From Sphingomonas sp. Leaf10 (lineage in GTDB: Bacteria > Pseudomonadota > Alphaproteobacteria > Sphingomonadales > Sphingomonadaceae), in assembly GCF_001421245.1 (NCBI RefSeq), contig NZ_LMKE01000028.1:22756-86755 (forward strand): a DNA stretch of 64,000 nt, read 5' to 3'. The position numbers and the translations under genes were made by a program. The notes beneath the pieces were generated by a model, which worked only from the letters and a program-made list of their open reading frames with translations, made no database searches and was not told the DNA's origin. Below, piece by piece: positions 25,290-34,850 of this stretch. How positions within the stretch are numbered: position 1 is the stretch's first letter; every line of letters begins with the position of its first letter.

Positions 25290-25393
25290 TCGAATGCGGC
25301 AGGCGGCGTGCCGCTGCCTGACTCGTATCGATCCGGCCGGCGGGGCACCGCCCCGACCGACGACGCGGGCTTCGCCCGCGTCCGCCCCAGACC

Positions 25394-25429
25394 CAACGCC
25401 CGCTTCTCCATCCGGAAAGGCGGGCGTTG
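25394..25429 (+). terminator. Stem-loop terminator candidate after rho
   Basis: The ten-base stem CAACGCCCGC with GCGGGCGTTG has a 16-base loop and lies about 100 bases after the rho stop. A second hairpin, GACGCGGGC/GCCCGCGTC, lies at 25362-25382. Neither is followed by a strong T run. Confidence 0.5.
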
Positions 25430-25488
25430 TCGCATTCCGCGATAATTCCCCCTATCATATGTCATCACTCCCATCGGGAAGGGCTCCC

Positions 25489-25719
25489 ATGAAAATCCAC
25501 GTCGAAGTCGATTGCACCCCGGAGGAAGCGCGCCGTGCGATGGGCTTGCCCGACTTCACGCCGGTCCATGAACGCTATGTCGCGATGCTGACCGATACGA
25601 TGGAAAAGGGCGTCAGTCCCGAACTGCTCAACCAGTTGATGCAGAGCTGGGCGCCAATGGGCGAAGCGGGCATGACCTTCTGGCGCAAGATGTTCGAGAC
25701 GACGGGCCGTGGCGGCTGA
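25489..25719 (+). CDS. DUF6489 family protein
   Basis: This 76-residue small protein is common in sphingomonads. The ATG at 25489 follows GGGAAGGG. The sequence MKIHVEVDCTPEEARRAMGL, then PDFTPVHERYVAMLTDTMEK and a C-terminal FWRKMF, is the DUF6489 pattern. The coding end overlaps mnmE by 11 bases. The neighbourhood gives no clue to function; in relatives it is reported next to phasin-type or mnmE genes. Confidence 0.82.
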   Translation: MKIHVEVDCTPEEARRAMGLPDFTPVHERYVAMLTDTMEKGVSPELLNQLMQSWAPMGEAGMTFWRKMFETTGRGG

Positions 25720-26995
25720 CACGATCTTTGCGGTATCGAGCGGGCGTCCGCCTGCGGCGATCGCCGTGCTGCGTATGTCGGGGCCGGGTGCCGTCGCCGC
25801 CGCTACCCGATTGGCCGGCGGCCTGCCGCCGCCCCGACGGGCGGGCGTCCGCATGTTGTGCGACCCGGTCGACCGACAATTGCTCGACCGTGCGTTGGTG
25901 TTGGTGTTTCCGGGACCGGCGACCGCGACCGGAGAGGATCTGGTCGAGCTGCATCTCCATGGCGGGCGGGCGGTGGTTGCCGCAGTCGAGCGGACGCTCG
26001 GGGCGATGGATGGGCTGCGCTCCGCCGAACCCGGCGAGTTCACGCGGCGGGCACTGGCGAACGGGCGGATCGACCTGACCGAGGCCGAGGGGCTGGGCGA
26101 CCTGTTGTCGGCCGAGACCGATGCGCAGCGCCGCATGGCATTGGCGAATAGCGACGGACGGTTGCGGCGGACCGTCGCCGAATGGACCGCCATCGCCACG
26201 CGGCTGTCGGCGATGGTCGAAGCAGTGCTCGACCACGCCGACGAAGACGATGTCGACGCCGGTGACGAGGTGTTGATGAGCGTCCGGCGCGATGCCGGTG
26301 CCTTGGCCGATGCGATCGAGACGGTGCTCGCGATACCGCCGGTCGAGCGGTTGCGTGATGGCATCCGGGTGGTGTTGGCCGGACCACCCAATGCCGGAAA
26401 GTCGACCCTGCTCAACGCGCTGGTCGGTCGCGAGGCGGCGATCGTTTCGCCGGTGGCCGGCACGACGCGCGACGTGATCGAGATACCCGTTACCCGCAAT
26501 GGCATCGCCTGGCTGTTTCTCGACACCGCCGGACTTCGCGAACACACCAGCGATGCGATCGAGCGGATCGGGATCGATCGCGCGACGAGATCAATGGCCA
26601 CGGCTGATATCGTATTGTGGCTGGGCGATGACCCGGCACCGGTCGAGGCGATTGCGCTGCACGCACGCTGCGACGTCCGTGACGGGAGCGTCCCTGCGGA
26701 TCGGATCGCGGTATCGGCGACGACCGGTGCGGGTCTCGACACGTTGTGGCGGACGCTGGAGGAACAAGCCGGGACGTTGTTGCCGAGGATCGATGACCTG
26801 GCGCTCAACCGGCGGCAAGCCGGGCATTCCCGTATCGCGGCCGCAACTTTACGTCGTGCTGCCGACCAACAGGATCCACTGTTGCTCGCCGAAGAACTGC
26901 GCTATGGCGTTCAGGCATTCGCGGCACTGACCGGGATGCGTGCGACCGAGGCGGTTCTCGATGATCTGTTCGGTCGCTTCTGTATCGGCAAATGA
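25709..26995 (+). CDS. mnmE: tRNA modification GTPase MnmE
   Basis: MnmE works with MnmG to install the 5-carboxymethylaminomethyl group on wobble uridine of several tRNAs. The 428-residue protein shows the N-terminal folate-binding domain, G1 GPPNAGKST (224-232), G2 GTTRD, G3 DTAGLREHTS, and the C-terminal FCIGK with its conserved Cys. GTG start; it overlaps the DUF6489 gene. A parS site lies immediately after the stop. Confidence 0.95.
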   Translation: MAADTIFAVSSGRPPAAIAVLRMSGPGAVAAATRLAGGLPPPRRAGVRMLCDPVDRQLLDRALVLVFPGPATATGEDLVELHLHGGRAVVAAVERTLGAMDGLRSAEPGEFTRRALANGRIDLTEAEGLGDLLSAETDAQRRMALANSDGRLRRTVAEWTAIATRLSAMVEAVLDHADEDDVDAGDEVLMSVRRDAGALADAIETVLAIPPVERLRDGIRVVLAGPPNAGKSTLLNALVGREAAIVSPVAGTTRDVIEIPVTRNGIAWLFLDTAGLREHTSDAIERIGIDRATRSMATADIVLWLGDDPAPVEAIALHARCDVRDGSVPADRIAVSATTGAGLDTLWRTLEEQAGTLLPRIDDLALNRRQAGHSRIAAATLRRAADQQDPLLLAEELRYGVQAFAALTGMRATEAVLDDLFGRFCIGK

Positions 26996-26996
26996 T

Positions 26997-27010
26997 GTTC
27001 CACGTGGAAC
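26997..27010. promoter_or_regulatory. parS site between mnmE and mnmG
   Basis: GTTCCACGTGGAAC, a perfect palindrome preceded by T. It fills most of the 21-base gap between mnmE and mnmG, about 4.8 kb from the putative origin. ParB loading here could affect ribosome-site or transcript context for mnmG. Confidence 0.9.
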
Positions 27011-27016
27011 CTATGC

Positions 27017-28843
27017 ATGACCTTTGATGTGATAGTAATCGGTGGCGGCCATGCCGGCACCGAAGCGGCGTCGGCCGCAGCACGGCGCGGCGCGACCACG
27101 CTGTTGATCGATTTCGAACCGGCGCGGATCGGGGCGATGTCGTGCAACCCGGCGATCGGCGGGTTGGGCAAGGGACATATCGTCCGCGAAATCGATGCGC
27201 TCGACGGACTGATGGGACGCGCGGCGGATGCCGCCGCGATCCATCATCGGATGCTCAACCGGTCGAAGGGTTCGGCGGTGCAGGGACCGCGCGTACAGGC
27301 CGACCGGGTTCGTTATGCGGCGGCGGTTCGTGCGTTGTTGGCGCATCCGAAGCTGACGGTCATCGCGGGGGATACCGTGGCGCTGTCGGTCGAAGGGGAT
27401 CGGGTCAGCGGTGTCGAACTCGCCGATGGAACGCGGATCGCGGCGAAGACGGTCGTGTTGGCGACTGGTACCTTCCTGGGCGGAACGATGTTCCGCGGCG
27501 AGGAGCGTGCTGTCGGCGGCCGGACCGGCGAACGCGCGGCGACGCGGCTGGGGCAGCAGTTGCGCGATCTGGGACTGCCGATCGCGCGGTTGAAGACCGG
27601 TACGCCGCCACGGCTCGACGGGCGAACGATCGACTGGGCGGCGCTGCCCGAGCAGCCGTCCGATACGGATATCTGGACGATGTCGCCCCTATCCGATCCC
27701 GCCCGGCGGCTGCCGCAGCTGGCCTGCGCGATCGCCCGGACGACGGCGGAGACACACGAGATCATTCGCGCCGGGCTGGACCGGTCGCCCTTGTTCAGCG
27801 GTTTGATCGAGGGGCGGGGGCCGCGCTATTGTCCGTCGATCGAGGATAAGGTGCATCGCTTCGGCGATCGCGACGGGCACCAGATATTCCTCGAACCCGA
27901 GGGCCTCGATACGCATCTGGTCTATCCCAACGGCGTTTCGACCTCGCTGCCGACCGATGTGCAGCTGGCAATGCTACGCAGTGTCGCCGGGCTGGAACGG
28001 GTCGAGATCGTCACGCCCGGCTATGCGGTCGAGTATGATTATATCGATCCGCGCGCGCTAACCCCGACCTTGGCGTTGCGTGCGCTCGCCGGATTGTATT
28101 TCGCCGGACAAATCAATGGCACGACCGGCTATGAAGAAGCGGGCGGACAGGGGCTGGTGGCCGGGGCGAATGCCGCCGGTGCGGCGCTGGGACTGGACCC
28201 GCTGCTCCTGCCGCGTGAGTCGAGCTATATCGGGGTGATGATCGATGACCTGGTGCTGCAGGGTGTGTCCGAACCCTATCGAATGATGACCGCGCGGGCC
28301 GAATATCGGCTGCACCTGCGGTCGGATAATGCCGCAAGCCGGCTCGGCACGATCGGTGCCGCCGCAGAATTATTGTCGCCTGAACGGAAGGCGCAACAGG
28401 ACATGCGCGCCGAGCGTCGAGAGGCATTGCGGCATCAGCTTGCCAAGCGCCATGTCGCCAATGCACTGGCCGCCAACGGGGGGCCGGTGAGCGGTACCGA
28501 TACGCGAAGCGGTAGCGAATGGCTGCTGGTCGCCGGCATCGAACCGCAGCATCTTGGGATTGTCGAGCGCGATGACGTCCTTGGCGAACTGATCGAGGAT
28601 GCGCGCTATGCGCCGTATCTGGAACGGCAGGCGGCTGAATTGGCGGCGGCGCGGGTCGATCATGTCGATCTGGCGTCCGACTTCGCTTACCGCGCGGTAC
28701 CGGGACTATCGAACGAAATGGTCGAGCGACTGACCTCTGCTGCCCCAGAAACACTCGCAGCGGCCGGGCGGATCCAGGGGGTAACGCCTGCAGCACTGGT
28801 CGCGATCCTGCTGCATCATCGATCGAGCAAGTTGGCGGCATGA
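27017..28843 (+). CDS. mnmG: tRNA uridine-5-carboxymethylaminomethyl enzyme MnmG
   Basis: This is the 608-residue FAD-binding partner of MnmE. It starts with [20 protein letters not shown] (FAD dinucleotide fold), then [13 protein letters not shown] and [15 protein letters not shown]. Later [20 protein letters not shown] and [15 protein letters not shown] are family signatures. The C-terminal helical domain is complete. mnmE-mnmG-rsmG-parA-parB is the classic origin-proximal order. Confidence 0.96.
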   Translation: MTFDVIVIGGGHAGTEAASAAARRGATTLLIDFEPARIGAMSCNPAIGGLGKGHIVREIDALDGLMGRAADAAAIHHRMLNRSKGSAVQGPRVQADRVRYAAAVRALLAHPKLTVIAGDTVALSVEGDRVSGVELADGTRIAAKTVVLATGTFLGGTMFRGEERAVGGRTGERAATRLGQQLRDLGLPIARLKTGTPPRLDGRTIDWAALPEQPSDTDIWTMSPLSDPARRLPQLACAIARTTAETHEIIRAGLDRSPLFSGLIEGRGPRYCPSIEDKVHRFGDRDGHQIFLEPEGLDTHLVYPNGVSTSLPTDVQLAMLRSVAGLERVEIVTPGYAVEYDYIDPRALTPTLALRALAGLYFAGQINGTTGYEEAGGQGLVAGANAAGAALGLDPLLLPRESSYIGVMIDDLVLQGVSEPYRMMTARAEYRLHLRSDNAASRLGTIGAAAELLSPERKAQQDMRAERREALRHQLAKRHVANALAANGGPVSGTDTRSGSEWLLVAGIEPQHLGIVERDDVLGELIEDARYAPYLERQAAELAAARVDHVDLASDFAYRAVPGLSNEMVERLTSAAPETLAAAGRIQGVTPAALVAILLHHRSSKLAA

Positions 28844-29460
28844 ACGAATTGGGAGCGCGCGACTGGATCGAGTCGCGTTTCGGCAAGGACCGGACCGAGT
28901 TGCTCGCGCGTTTCGCCGATCGCATCGTCACGGAAACGGCGCAACAGAACCTGATCGCGGCGTCGACGATCGAGCATATCTGGGAACGGCATCTGCTCGA
29001 TTCAGCGCAGTTGATACCGCTCGCCGAAACCGCACCCCATGGTGACTGGATCGATATCGGGTCGGGCGCAGGCTTTCCGGGCATCGTCGCTGCGATCCTT
29101 ACCGATCGGCGGGTCGTGCTGGTCGAACCGCGCACGCGGCGGGCGACGCTACTGGCGGAAGTAGCGACGGAACTCGGGCTCACCAACGTCGTGGTACATC
29201 AGGCGAAAATCGAAAAACTCGCGGCCGATCGACCCGCTGCGATCATCAGTGCCCGCGCGGTCGCGAAACTTTCGATGCTGTTCGCAATCGGCCATCGGCA
29301 TAGCGACTCCAATACGATATGGGTGTTGCCGAAGGGACGTTCGGCGGCCGACGAGGTTGCAGAGGCCGGTGTCGACTGGGCCGGGACGTTCCACGTGGAA
29401 CACAGCGTAACCGATCCGACCTCGTCGATCGTGGTCGCCAGGGGAGTGCGCCGAGCATGA
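28840..29460 (+). CDS. rsmG: 16S rRNA (guanine527-N7)-methyltransferase
   Basis: This 206-residue SAM-dependent methyltransferase acts on G527 of 16S rRNA. Motifs are [18 protein letters not shown], the SAM loop [15 protein letters not shown], and [11 protein letters not shown]. It overlaps mnmG at the start and parA at the stop, by four bases each. A parS palindrome (29388-29401) is encoded within the C-terminal codons (TFHVEH). Confidence 0.94.
   Translation: MNELGARDWIESRFGKDRTELLARFADRIVTETAQQNLIAASTIEHIWERHLLDSAQLIPLAETAPHGDWIDIGSGAGFPGIVAAILTDRRVVLVEPRTRRATLLAEVATELGLTNVVVHQAKIEKLAADRPAAIISARAVAKLSMLFAIGHRHSDSNTIWVLPKGRSAADEVAEAGVDWAGTFHVEHSVTDPTSSIVVARGVRRA
29388..29401. promoter_or_regulatory. 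parS site inside the rsmG 3' end
   Basis: GTTCCACGTGGAAC, a perfect palindrome followed by A, about 55 bases before the parA start. It sits in coding sequence, so it could both load ParB and influence parAB expression. Confidence 0.9.
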
Positions 29461-30236
29461 TTTGCATCGCCATCGCGAACCAGAAGGGGGGCGTCGGCAA
29501 GACCACTACCGCGATCAATGTCGGCACCGCGCTGGCCGCGACCGGGCTTGACGTGCTCATCCTCGACCTCGATCCGCAGGGTAATGCTTCGACCGGACTA
29601 GGGATCGGTCGCAACGATCGCGAATATTCGACCTATGATTTGCTGGTCGGCGACATGATGCTGAACGAAGCGGCGGTCGCGACGCGGGTGCCGCGCCTGT
29701 CGATCGTGCCGGCGACGGTCGACCTGTCGGGCGCCGAGATCGAGCTGATCGAATTCGAAGCGCGCACCCACCGGCTAGATCGGGTGGTCGAAGCAAGCGG
29801 CGGCAAATGGGACGTGATCCTGATCGACTGCCCGCCGTCACTGGGGCTGCTGACGATCAATGCGATGGTGGCGAGCCATGCGCTGCTGGTGCCGCTGCAA
29901 TGCGAGTTCTTCGCGCTCGAAGGGTTGAGCCAGTTGCTTACGACGGTCGAGCGTATCCGGGGACGGTTCAATCCGGGATTGGCAATCCTCGGCGTTGTCC
30001 TGACCATGTATGATCGCCGCAACCGGCTGACCGATCAGGTGTCGGACGATGTGCGCGCGGTATTGGGGAAAGTAGTGTTCGATACGGTGATTCCGCGCAA
30101 CGTCCGTCTGTCCGAGGCACCCAGCCACGGTATGCCGGCGCTGATCTATGATTATCGCTGCGCCGGGTCGGAAGCCTATATCGCGCTCGCGCGGGAAGTG
30201 ATCGCGCGGCTGCCCGGTTTGGCGGAGGCGGCATGA
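29457..30236 (+). CDS. parA: Chromosome partitioning ATPase ParA
   Basis: This 259-residue Walker-type ATPase moves ParB-parS complexes. The start ATG at 29457 overlaps the rsmG stop and gives [20 protein letters not shown], with the deviant Walker A at the very N-terminus, as in chromosomal ParA/Soj. LDLDPQGNASTGLG and IDCPPSLGLLTINA follow. There is no N-terminal DNA-binding extension, unlike plasmid type Ia ParA. Confidence 0.96.
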   Translation: MICIAIANQKGGVGKTTTAINVGTALAATGLDVLILDLDPQGNASTGLGIGRNDREYSTYDLLVGDMMLNEAAVATRVPRLSIVPATVDLSGAEIELIEFEARTHRLDRVVEASGGKWDVILIDCPPSLGLLTINAMVASHALLVPLQCEFFALEGLSQLLTTVERIRGRFNPGLAILGVVLTMYDRRNRLTDQVSDDVRAVLGKVVFDTVIPRNVRLSEAPSHGMPALIYDYRCAGSEAYIALAREVIARLPGLAEAA

Positions 30237-31159
30237 GCGAGCAGGCAGCACCGCGCCGTCCGCGTGCCGGAGGATTGGGCCGGGGCCTCAGTTCGCTGTT
30301 GGGCGAGCCTGATGGCGAGGGGACTGGCCCGCGCAATTCCGGCCCACCGAGCGGCGTTCGCCAGATGCCGGTGACCGCGCTGTCGCCGTTGCCCGGACAG
30401 CCACGGCGCTTCTTCGATGAATCGGCCCTCGACGAACTGGCGGAATCGATCTCGGCACGCGGCGTTATCCAGCCGATCGTCGTGCGGCCGCATGGCAAGG
30501 GTTATCAGATCGTCGCTGGCGAGCGCCGCTGGCGCGCGGCGCAACGGGCGCGGCTGCACGAGGTGCCGGTGGTCGTTCGCGACTTCACCGATGCCGAGAC
30601 GATGGAAATCGCGCTGGTCGAGAATATACAGCGTCGAGACCTGACCGCGATCGAGGAAGCCGAAGGCTATCGCCGGCTGATCGACGAGTTCGGCCATACG
30701 CAGGAAGCGCTGGCGAACCTCGTCGCCAAGTCGCGCAGCCACGTCACCAACTTGCTGCGCCTGTTGGAACTGCCCAAGCCGATTCAGGACATGGTCGGCG
30801 ATCAACGGCTGAGCATGGGCCATGCCCGTGCGCTGATCCATGTGCCGGGGGCCGAGACGATCGCCGAAAAGGTCGTCGCCAAGGGGCTCTCGGTCCGCGA
30901 TGCCGAGCGACTGGCACGCAACGCGCGCGAACCGCGCGAAGACAAGCCGGCGCGCACGCCGCGTCCATCGAACGAGGGCGGCAGCGGAGACGGCGCGAGC
31001 GATGCCGATCTTCGGGCACTCGAACGACAATTAGGCGACGTGCTGGGCCTAAAGGTCGATATCGTCTTTGGCGAGAAGGGTGGAACGATCACGGTCGGCT
31101 ATTCGACGCTGGGGCAGCTCGACATGGTCTGCCAAAGGCTGAGCGGCGAACGGATATAG
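30233..31159 (+). CDS. parB: Chromosome partitioning protein ParB
   Basis: This 308-residue CTP-dependent clamp loads at parS. The N-terminal ParA-contact region is RPRAGGLGRGLSSLLGE. The CTPase/ParB core has RRFFDESALDELAESI and IVAGERRWRAAQRA (the GERRxRA CTP motif), and ALVENIQRRDLTAIEEAEGY. The helix-turn-helix is NLVAKSRSHVTNLLRLLELP, and the C-terminal dimer domain ends the protein. It overlaps parA by four bases. Confidence 0.96.
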   Translation: MSEQAAPRRPRAGGLGRGLSSLLGEPDGEGTGPRNSGPPSGVRQMPVTALSPLPGQPRRFFDESALDELAESISARGVIQPIVVRPHGKGYQIVAGERRWRAAQRARLHEVPVVVRDFTDAETMEIALVENIQRRDLTAIEEAEGYRRLIDEFGHTQEALANLVAKSRSHVTNLLRLLELPKPIQDMVGDQRLSMGHARALIHVPGAETIAEKVVAKGLSVRDAERLARNAREPREDKPARTPRPSNEGGSGDGASDADLRALERQLGDVLGLKVDIVFGEKGGTITVGYSTLGQLDMVCQRLSGERI

Positions 31160-31193
31160 GGCCGATCGACATTCAGCCACGATCATGAATTTT

Positions 31194-31290
31194 CGTCATT
31201 CCCGCGCAGGCGGGAATCCATCATCGCTTACGTTCCGGCCGAATTCGCGACGTTGGCGCATATGGACTCCCGCCTCCGTGCGAGTGCCGA
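31194..31290. repeat. REP-like doublet, family B copy 2
   Basis: The left half is CGTCATTCCCGCGCAGGCGG and the degenerate right half is CTCCCGCCTCCGTGCGAGTG. The internal sequence ACGTTGGCGCATATGGA is nearly identical to that in the 9913 copy, so the spacer is conserved and not only the stems. Confidence 0.8.
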
Positions 31291-31320
31291 TCGACGTTCA
31301 GTTGAAACATCGGCGAGCTG

Positions 31321-31473
31321 CTCCCCTCCCTGACAAGGGCTTTGGGTCGGTCATGCCCCTGGCATGACCAGAACAGTGCGGGGCACTGCGCTCGCTTGGG
31401 TGGGTAGGTGAGAGACTGTGTAAAGCTCCCTCGCAGGCTGACCCACCCGCGACCCCTCCCTTGTCAGGGAGGG
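31321..31473. repeat. Palindromic repeat, family C copy (after parB)
   Basis: CTCCCCTCCCTGACAAGGG on the left pairs with CCCTCCCTTGTCAGGGAGGG on the right. The inner block CTGACCCACCCGCGACCCC resembles that of the 19626 copy. The interior also carries GGTCATGCCCCTGGCATGACC, itself a hairpin (given as GGTCATGCC/GGCATGACC). Confidence 0.7.
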
Positions 31474-31550
31474 AAGACGTCGAACCGTCAGTGGAGGTCG
31501 ATCCTACCTAAACACGCAAAATTTACGGGTCCGGCCGTACCTTACCGGGC

Positions 31551-33200
31551 ATGACGCCTCACACCCGCCCGCCATCGTCCGTTCCCGGGGCGGCCGAATC
31601 GATCGACGTTGCGACACCGATCGGCGTCCTGCTGGACATTGCCGGTGCGTCGAGCCGGCTGCTGCTTGACCTGCCGTCGTTACAGGCACTGGCAACCGAT
31701 CCCGACGATCCGGCCGGACAAGTCGGGCAGGTCGGGTCGCTGGTGACGATGCAGGTCGGGCGGATGTGGATCGTCGCTGCCATCCGGTCGATCCGGCTGG
31801 CCGATGACGGCATCAACCTGGTCGCCGATGTCGACCTGATGGGCGAGGCTTATCGGCCCGAACCGACGCAGGGGCTGCGCGGCTTCCGGCGCGGCGTTAC
31901 CCGCTATCCCTTGCCGGGCAGTCCGGTCTATCCGGTATCGCGCGACGCGCTGCGGCAGATTTATGCCAAGCAGGACCGGCCGCATATCACCGTCGGCCGC
32001 GTCCATATGGCGCCCGACATGCGAGCCGCCGTGTATGTTGATGCGCTGCTCGGCAAGCATTTCGCACTGGTCGGATCGACCGGCACCGGCAAGTCCACCT
32101 CGACCGCGCTAATCCTGCACCGCATTTGCGAGAACAGCCCGCATGGGCATATCGTCGTGATCGACCCCCACGGCGAATATGCCGCGGCCTTTGTCGGTAT
32201 CGGGGAGTTGCTCGATGTATCGAACCTGCAACTCCCCTATTGGCTGCTCAATTTCCAGGAACATTGCGACATCCTGCTGTCGCCCGATGGGGCGGCGCGG
32301 CAGGTGGAGGCCGATATCCTCGCCCGTTGCCTGCTCGCCGCCAAGGGCAAGAGCCGCATGGCGCAGGATGTCGCGCGCCTTACCGTCGATACCCCGATCC
32401 CCTATCTGCTGACCGACCTGTCGAACATCGTACAGGCGGAAATGTCGCGGCTCGACCGGGCCAGCGACAATGCGCCGTTCCTTCGGCTGAAAGCACGGAT
32501 CGAGGAGTTGCGCGGCGATCCACGCTACGCGTTCATGTTTTCGGGGATGCTGGTCGCCGATACGATGGCGGCGTTCGTCCGACGCGTGTTCCGCTTCCCG
32601 GCGCAGGGCAAGCCGATCTCGATCATCGACGTGTCGGGCGTACCGTCGGAAATCACGTCGGTAGTCGTCGCGGTGCTCAGCCGGCTGGTGTTCGATTTCG
32701 CGCTATGGTCGCGGGGCGAGGCATCGCGCCCGGTACTGCTCGTTTGCGAAGAGGCGCATCGTTATGTCCCGAACGAACGGTCGGGCGCCAATTCGGCGGC
32801 GGCCAACATCCTTGGCCGCATCGCCAAGGAAGGGCGCAAATACGGCGTGTCGCTGGGGCTGATCACCCAGCGCCCCTCCGACCTTGCCGAAGGAGTGTTG
32901 TCGCAGTGCGGCACGATCCTGACCATGCGGCTCAACAACGAACGCGATCAGGCATTCGTGCGCGCGGCGATGCCCGAGGATGCGCGCGGGTTCCTCGATG
33001 CGATCCCGGCGCTGCGCAATCGCGAATGCATCATCGTCGGCGAAGGGGTGACGACGCCGATCCGGGTCGCGTTCGATCCGCTGGAGGCCGAACGCCGCCC
33101 GGCATCGGGGTCGCCGTCGTTCACGTCGCTGTGGCAGGAATCGGGCGGCGAGGAAGCGATGGTCGAACGCACTATCCGCCGCTGGCGCACGGGACGCTGA
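31551..33200 (+). CDS. HerA-like DNA translocase/ATPase (DUF87)
   Basis: This 549-residue FtsK/HerA-superfamily ATPase has an N-terminal HAS-barrel-like region (residues ~20-160). The ATPase follows with Walker A GSTGTGKSTSTALILH (175-182 core), VIDPHGEYAAAF, Walker B-type VLLVCEEAHRYVPNE, and LGLITQRPSDLAEGVLSQCG. Archaeal HerA works with nuclease NurA; no nurA is nearby. It lies downstream of parB on the same strand across a 391-base repeat-filled gap, convergent with the M23 peptidase. DNA translocation is inferred from the fold. Confidence 0.85.
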   Translation: MTPHTRPPSSVPGAAESIDVATPIGVLLDIAGASSRLLLDLPSLQALATDPDDPAGQVGQVGSLVTMQVGRMWIVAAIRSIRLADDGINLVADVDLMGEAYRPEPTQGLRGFRRGVTRYPLPGSPVYPVSRDALRQIYAKQDRPHITVGRVHMAPDMRAAVYVDALLGKHFALVGSTGTGKSTSTALILHRICENSPHGHIVVIDPHGEYAAAFVGIGELLDVSNLQLPYWLLNFQEHCDILLSPDGAARQVEADILARCLLAAKGKSRMAQDVARLTVDTPIPYLLTDLSNIVQAEMSRLDRASDNAPFLRLKARIEELRGDPRYAFMFSGMLVADTMAAFVRRVFRFPAQGKPISIIDVSGVPSEITSVVVAVLSRLVFDFALWSRGEASRPVLLVCEEAHRYVPNERSGANSAAANILGRIAKEGRKYGVSLGLITQRPSDLAEGVLSQCGTILTMRLNNERDQAFVRAAMPEDARGFLDAIPALRNRECIIVGEGVTTPIRVAFDPLEAERRPASGSPSFTSLWQESGGEEAMVERTIRRWRTGR

Positions 33201-34733
33201 TCAGCGCGCGGTGACGCCCATCAGGTGACCGACCAACGCGCGGAAGCGACCGAGTTCCTCACCCTGCAAGCGTTGCACCGTGGCGAAGGCAACCGAGCGC
33301 GGATTGACCGGCACACCATTCTTCCACAATTCGTAATGCAGGTGCGGACCGGTCGAAAGGCCGGTCGATCCGACATAGCCGATCACCTGTCCGCGCGTAA
33401 CACGCGTGCCGGGCGCGACGACGATCCGGCTCATATGGCCATAGCCGGTGGCAAGCCCGCCGCCATGGTCGAGCTTTACGAAATTGCCATAGCCACCATG
33501 GCGTCCGGCAATCGCGACCCGGCCATCGGTGGTTGCGCGGATCGGGCTGCCATAGGCTGCGGCGAAGTCCATGCCCTTGTGCAGCCGACGGAAGCCGAGC
33601 ACCGGATGCACGCGCCAGCCGAAATTGGACGAGATGCGCGCCGCGACCGGCCAGATCATCGAACCCTTGCGCTCGCCCACCCCCTTGGGATCGAGCCATT
33701 CGGTGCGGCTGCCATCCTGCCAGCGGACGAGGCGGACGTCGCGCCGCCCCTCAAGCCCGGCATAGAGCAGCTGGCCGAGCTGTACTTCGCCGGTGGCGGC
33801 GCGGGCTTGCTCGACGATGATGTCGAAGCGGTCGTCCTGCCCGACCTGTCCCATCGGGACGAGGCCGGAGACGGTGCGGATATAGGATTCGACCGCCTTG
33901 GCCGGCGCACCGGCGGCGCGCGCGGCACGGTACAGGCTGGCACCGACGCGACCCTGGATACGCAGCGGGGTGTGGTCGATCGCGATGGGGCGTGCGTCGA
34001 GGCGCAGCGTGCCGCCTTCGCGGACGACTTCGAGCGCCAGATCGAACTTCGCGCGGAAGGCGAGGCGTTCGAGCGGACGTGGTTGGCTGGGCGCGTCGCG
34101 ACGGCCGAGCGTGATATCGAGCCGCGTGCCAGGGGTCAGTTCGGTGGGATCGACGCGACCGGCGACCATCGCGGCGACCTGCTGGGCTTCGCCGGCACCA
34201 ACGCCGGTACGCTGCAACGCGCCGGCCACGCCGCTGCCGAGCGTCGCGGTCGCCTCGACGATCGGCCGTTCGGGCGTATTGGCCAGTGGGCGGACCCGTG
34301 ACGTCGCCGCAAGACGCATGCCGCTGGTGCCCCCCAGCGCACTGGCGCCGAACGACAGGCTGCGCGCTTCGTCTAAGGCCGTACCATCGAGCGGAGCCGG
34401 AACGGCGCTGTAGATCGGGCGATCGAAACCGGGCGACAACATCCACACCGCACCGCACAGCGCGGTGCAGGTGGTAAGCCCCCGCCACCAGTCGCGCGAT
34501 CCGATGTCCGCGCCCAGATCCGGGGTCCAGTCGAACGACTCGATACGCCCGCGCCACGCAGCGGCAGGTGCGGCCACCACCGGCGCACGACCGAAGCGCA
34601 GCGCGCTGGTGCCGCCGGCCAGTTCCACTCCTTCGTCGGTGCGCAGAAACACGCCTAGTCCCCAGCTTCGGCCGATCGACCCGGCCCGGTCCTCCCCCCT
34701 GTGAAGGCAAGGTTTTAAAGTCAAATGAACCAT
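33201..34733 (-). CDS. M23 family metallopeptidase (peptidoglycan endopeptidase)
   Basis: This envelope protein of about 510 residues has a membrane segment near residue ~95 (CTALCGAVWML) and a long middle region. The C-terminal M23 (LytM/NlpD-type) domain has zinc-site motifs RLHKGMDFAAAYGSPI and GLSTGPHLHYELWKNG, both intact. It likely cuts peptidoglycan cross-links or activates amidases. The start is uncertain: ATG 34733 lacks a clear ribosome site, and the GGGGGGAGG about 40 bases inside points to no good ATG. The open frame running further upstream is antisense to the helicase gene. Confidence 0.88.
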   Translation of the reverse strand: MVHLTLKPCLHRGEDRAGSIGRSWGLGVFLRTDEGVELAGGTSALRFGRAPVVAAPAAAWRGRIESFDWTPDLGADIGSRDWWRGLTTCTALCGAVWMLSPGFDRPIYSAVPAPLDGTALDEARSLSFGASALGGTSGMRLAATSRVRPLANTPERPIVEATATLGSGVAGALQRTGVGAGEAQQVAAMVAGRVDPTELTPGTRLDITLGRRDAPSQPRPLERLAFRAKFDLALEVVREGGTLRLDARPIAIDHTPLRIQGRVGASLYRAARAAGAPAKAVESYIRTVSGLVPMGQVGQDDRFDIIVEQARAATGEVQLGQLLYAGLEGRRDVRLVRWQDGSRTEWLDPKGVGERKGSMIWPVAARISSNFGWRVHPVLGFRRLHKGMDFAAAYGSPIRATTDGRVAIAGRHGGYGNFVKLDHGGGLATGYGHMSRIVVAPGTRVTRGQVIGYVGSTGLSTGPHLHYELWKNGVPVNPRSVAFATVQRLQGEELGRFRALVGHLMGVTAR

Positions 34734-34850
34734 CCGGCCCGGCCATAGAAGCTGCGCCGGACCGTGGTCGCGCAGCGGCGGGACGAAAGCTGCGCGCGGA
34801 ACCGTCGAAAGCCGTTGCGCCGTGCCGCGACAGTCCCGATGTTGCGGGGG

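Larger units (their letters stand above)
31160..31550. other. 391-base non-coding gap after parB, filled with repeats
   Basis: Two repeat elements occupy most of it: a family B doublet at 31194-31290 and a family C palindrome at 31321-31473. The element at 31194 is bracketed by near-identical sequences, GCCGATCGACATTCAG (31161) and GCCGATCGACGTTCAG (31286). No gene, tRNA or clear promoter was seen. Confidence 0.7.
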
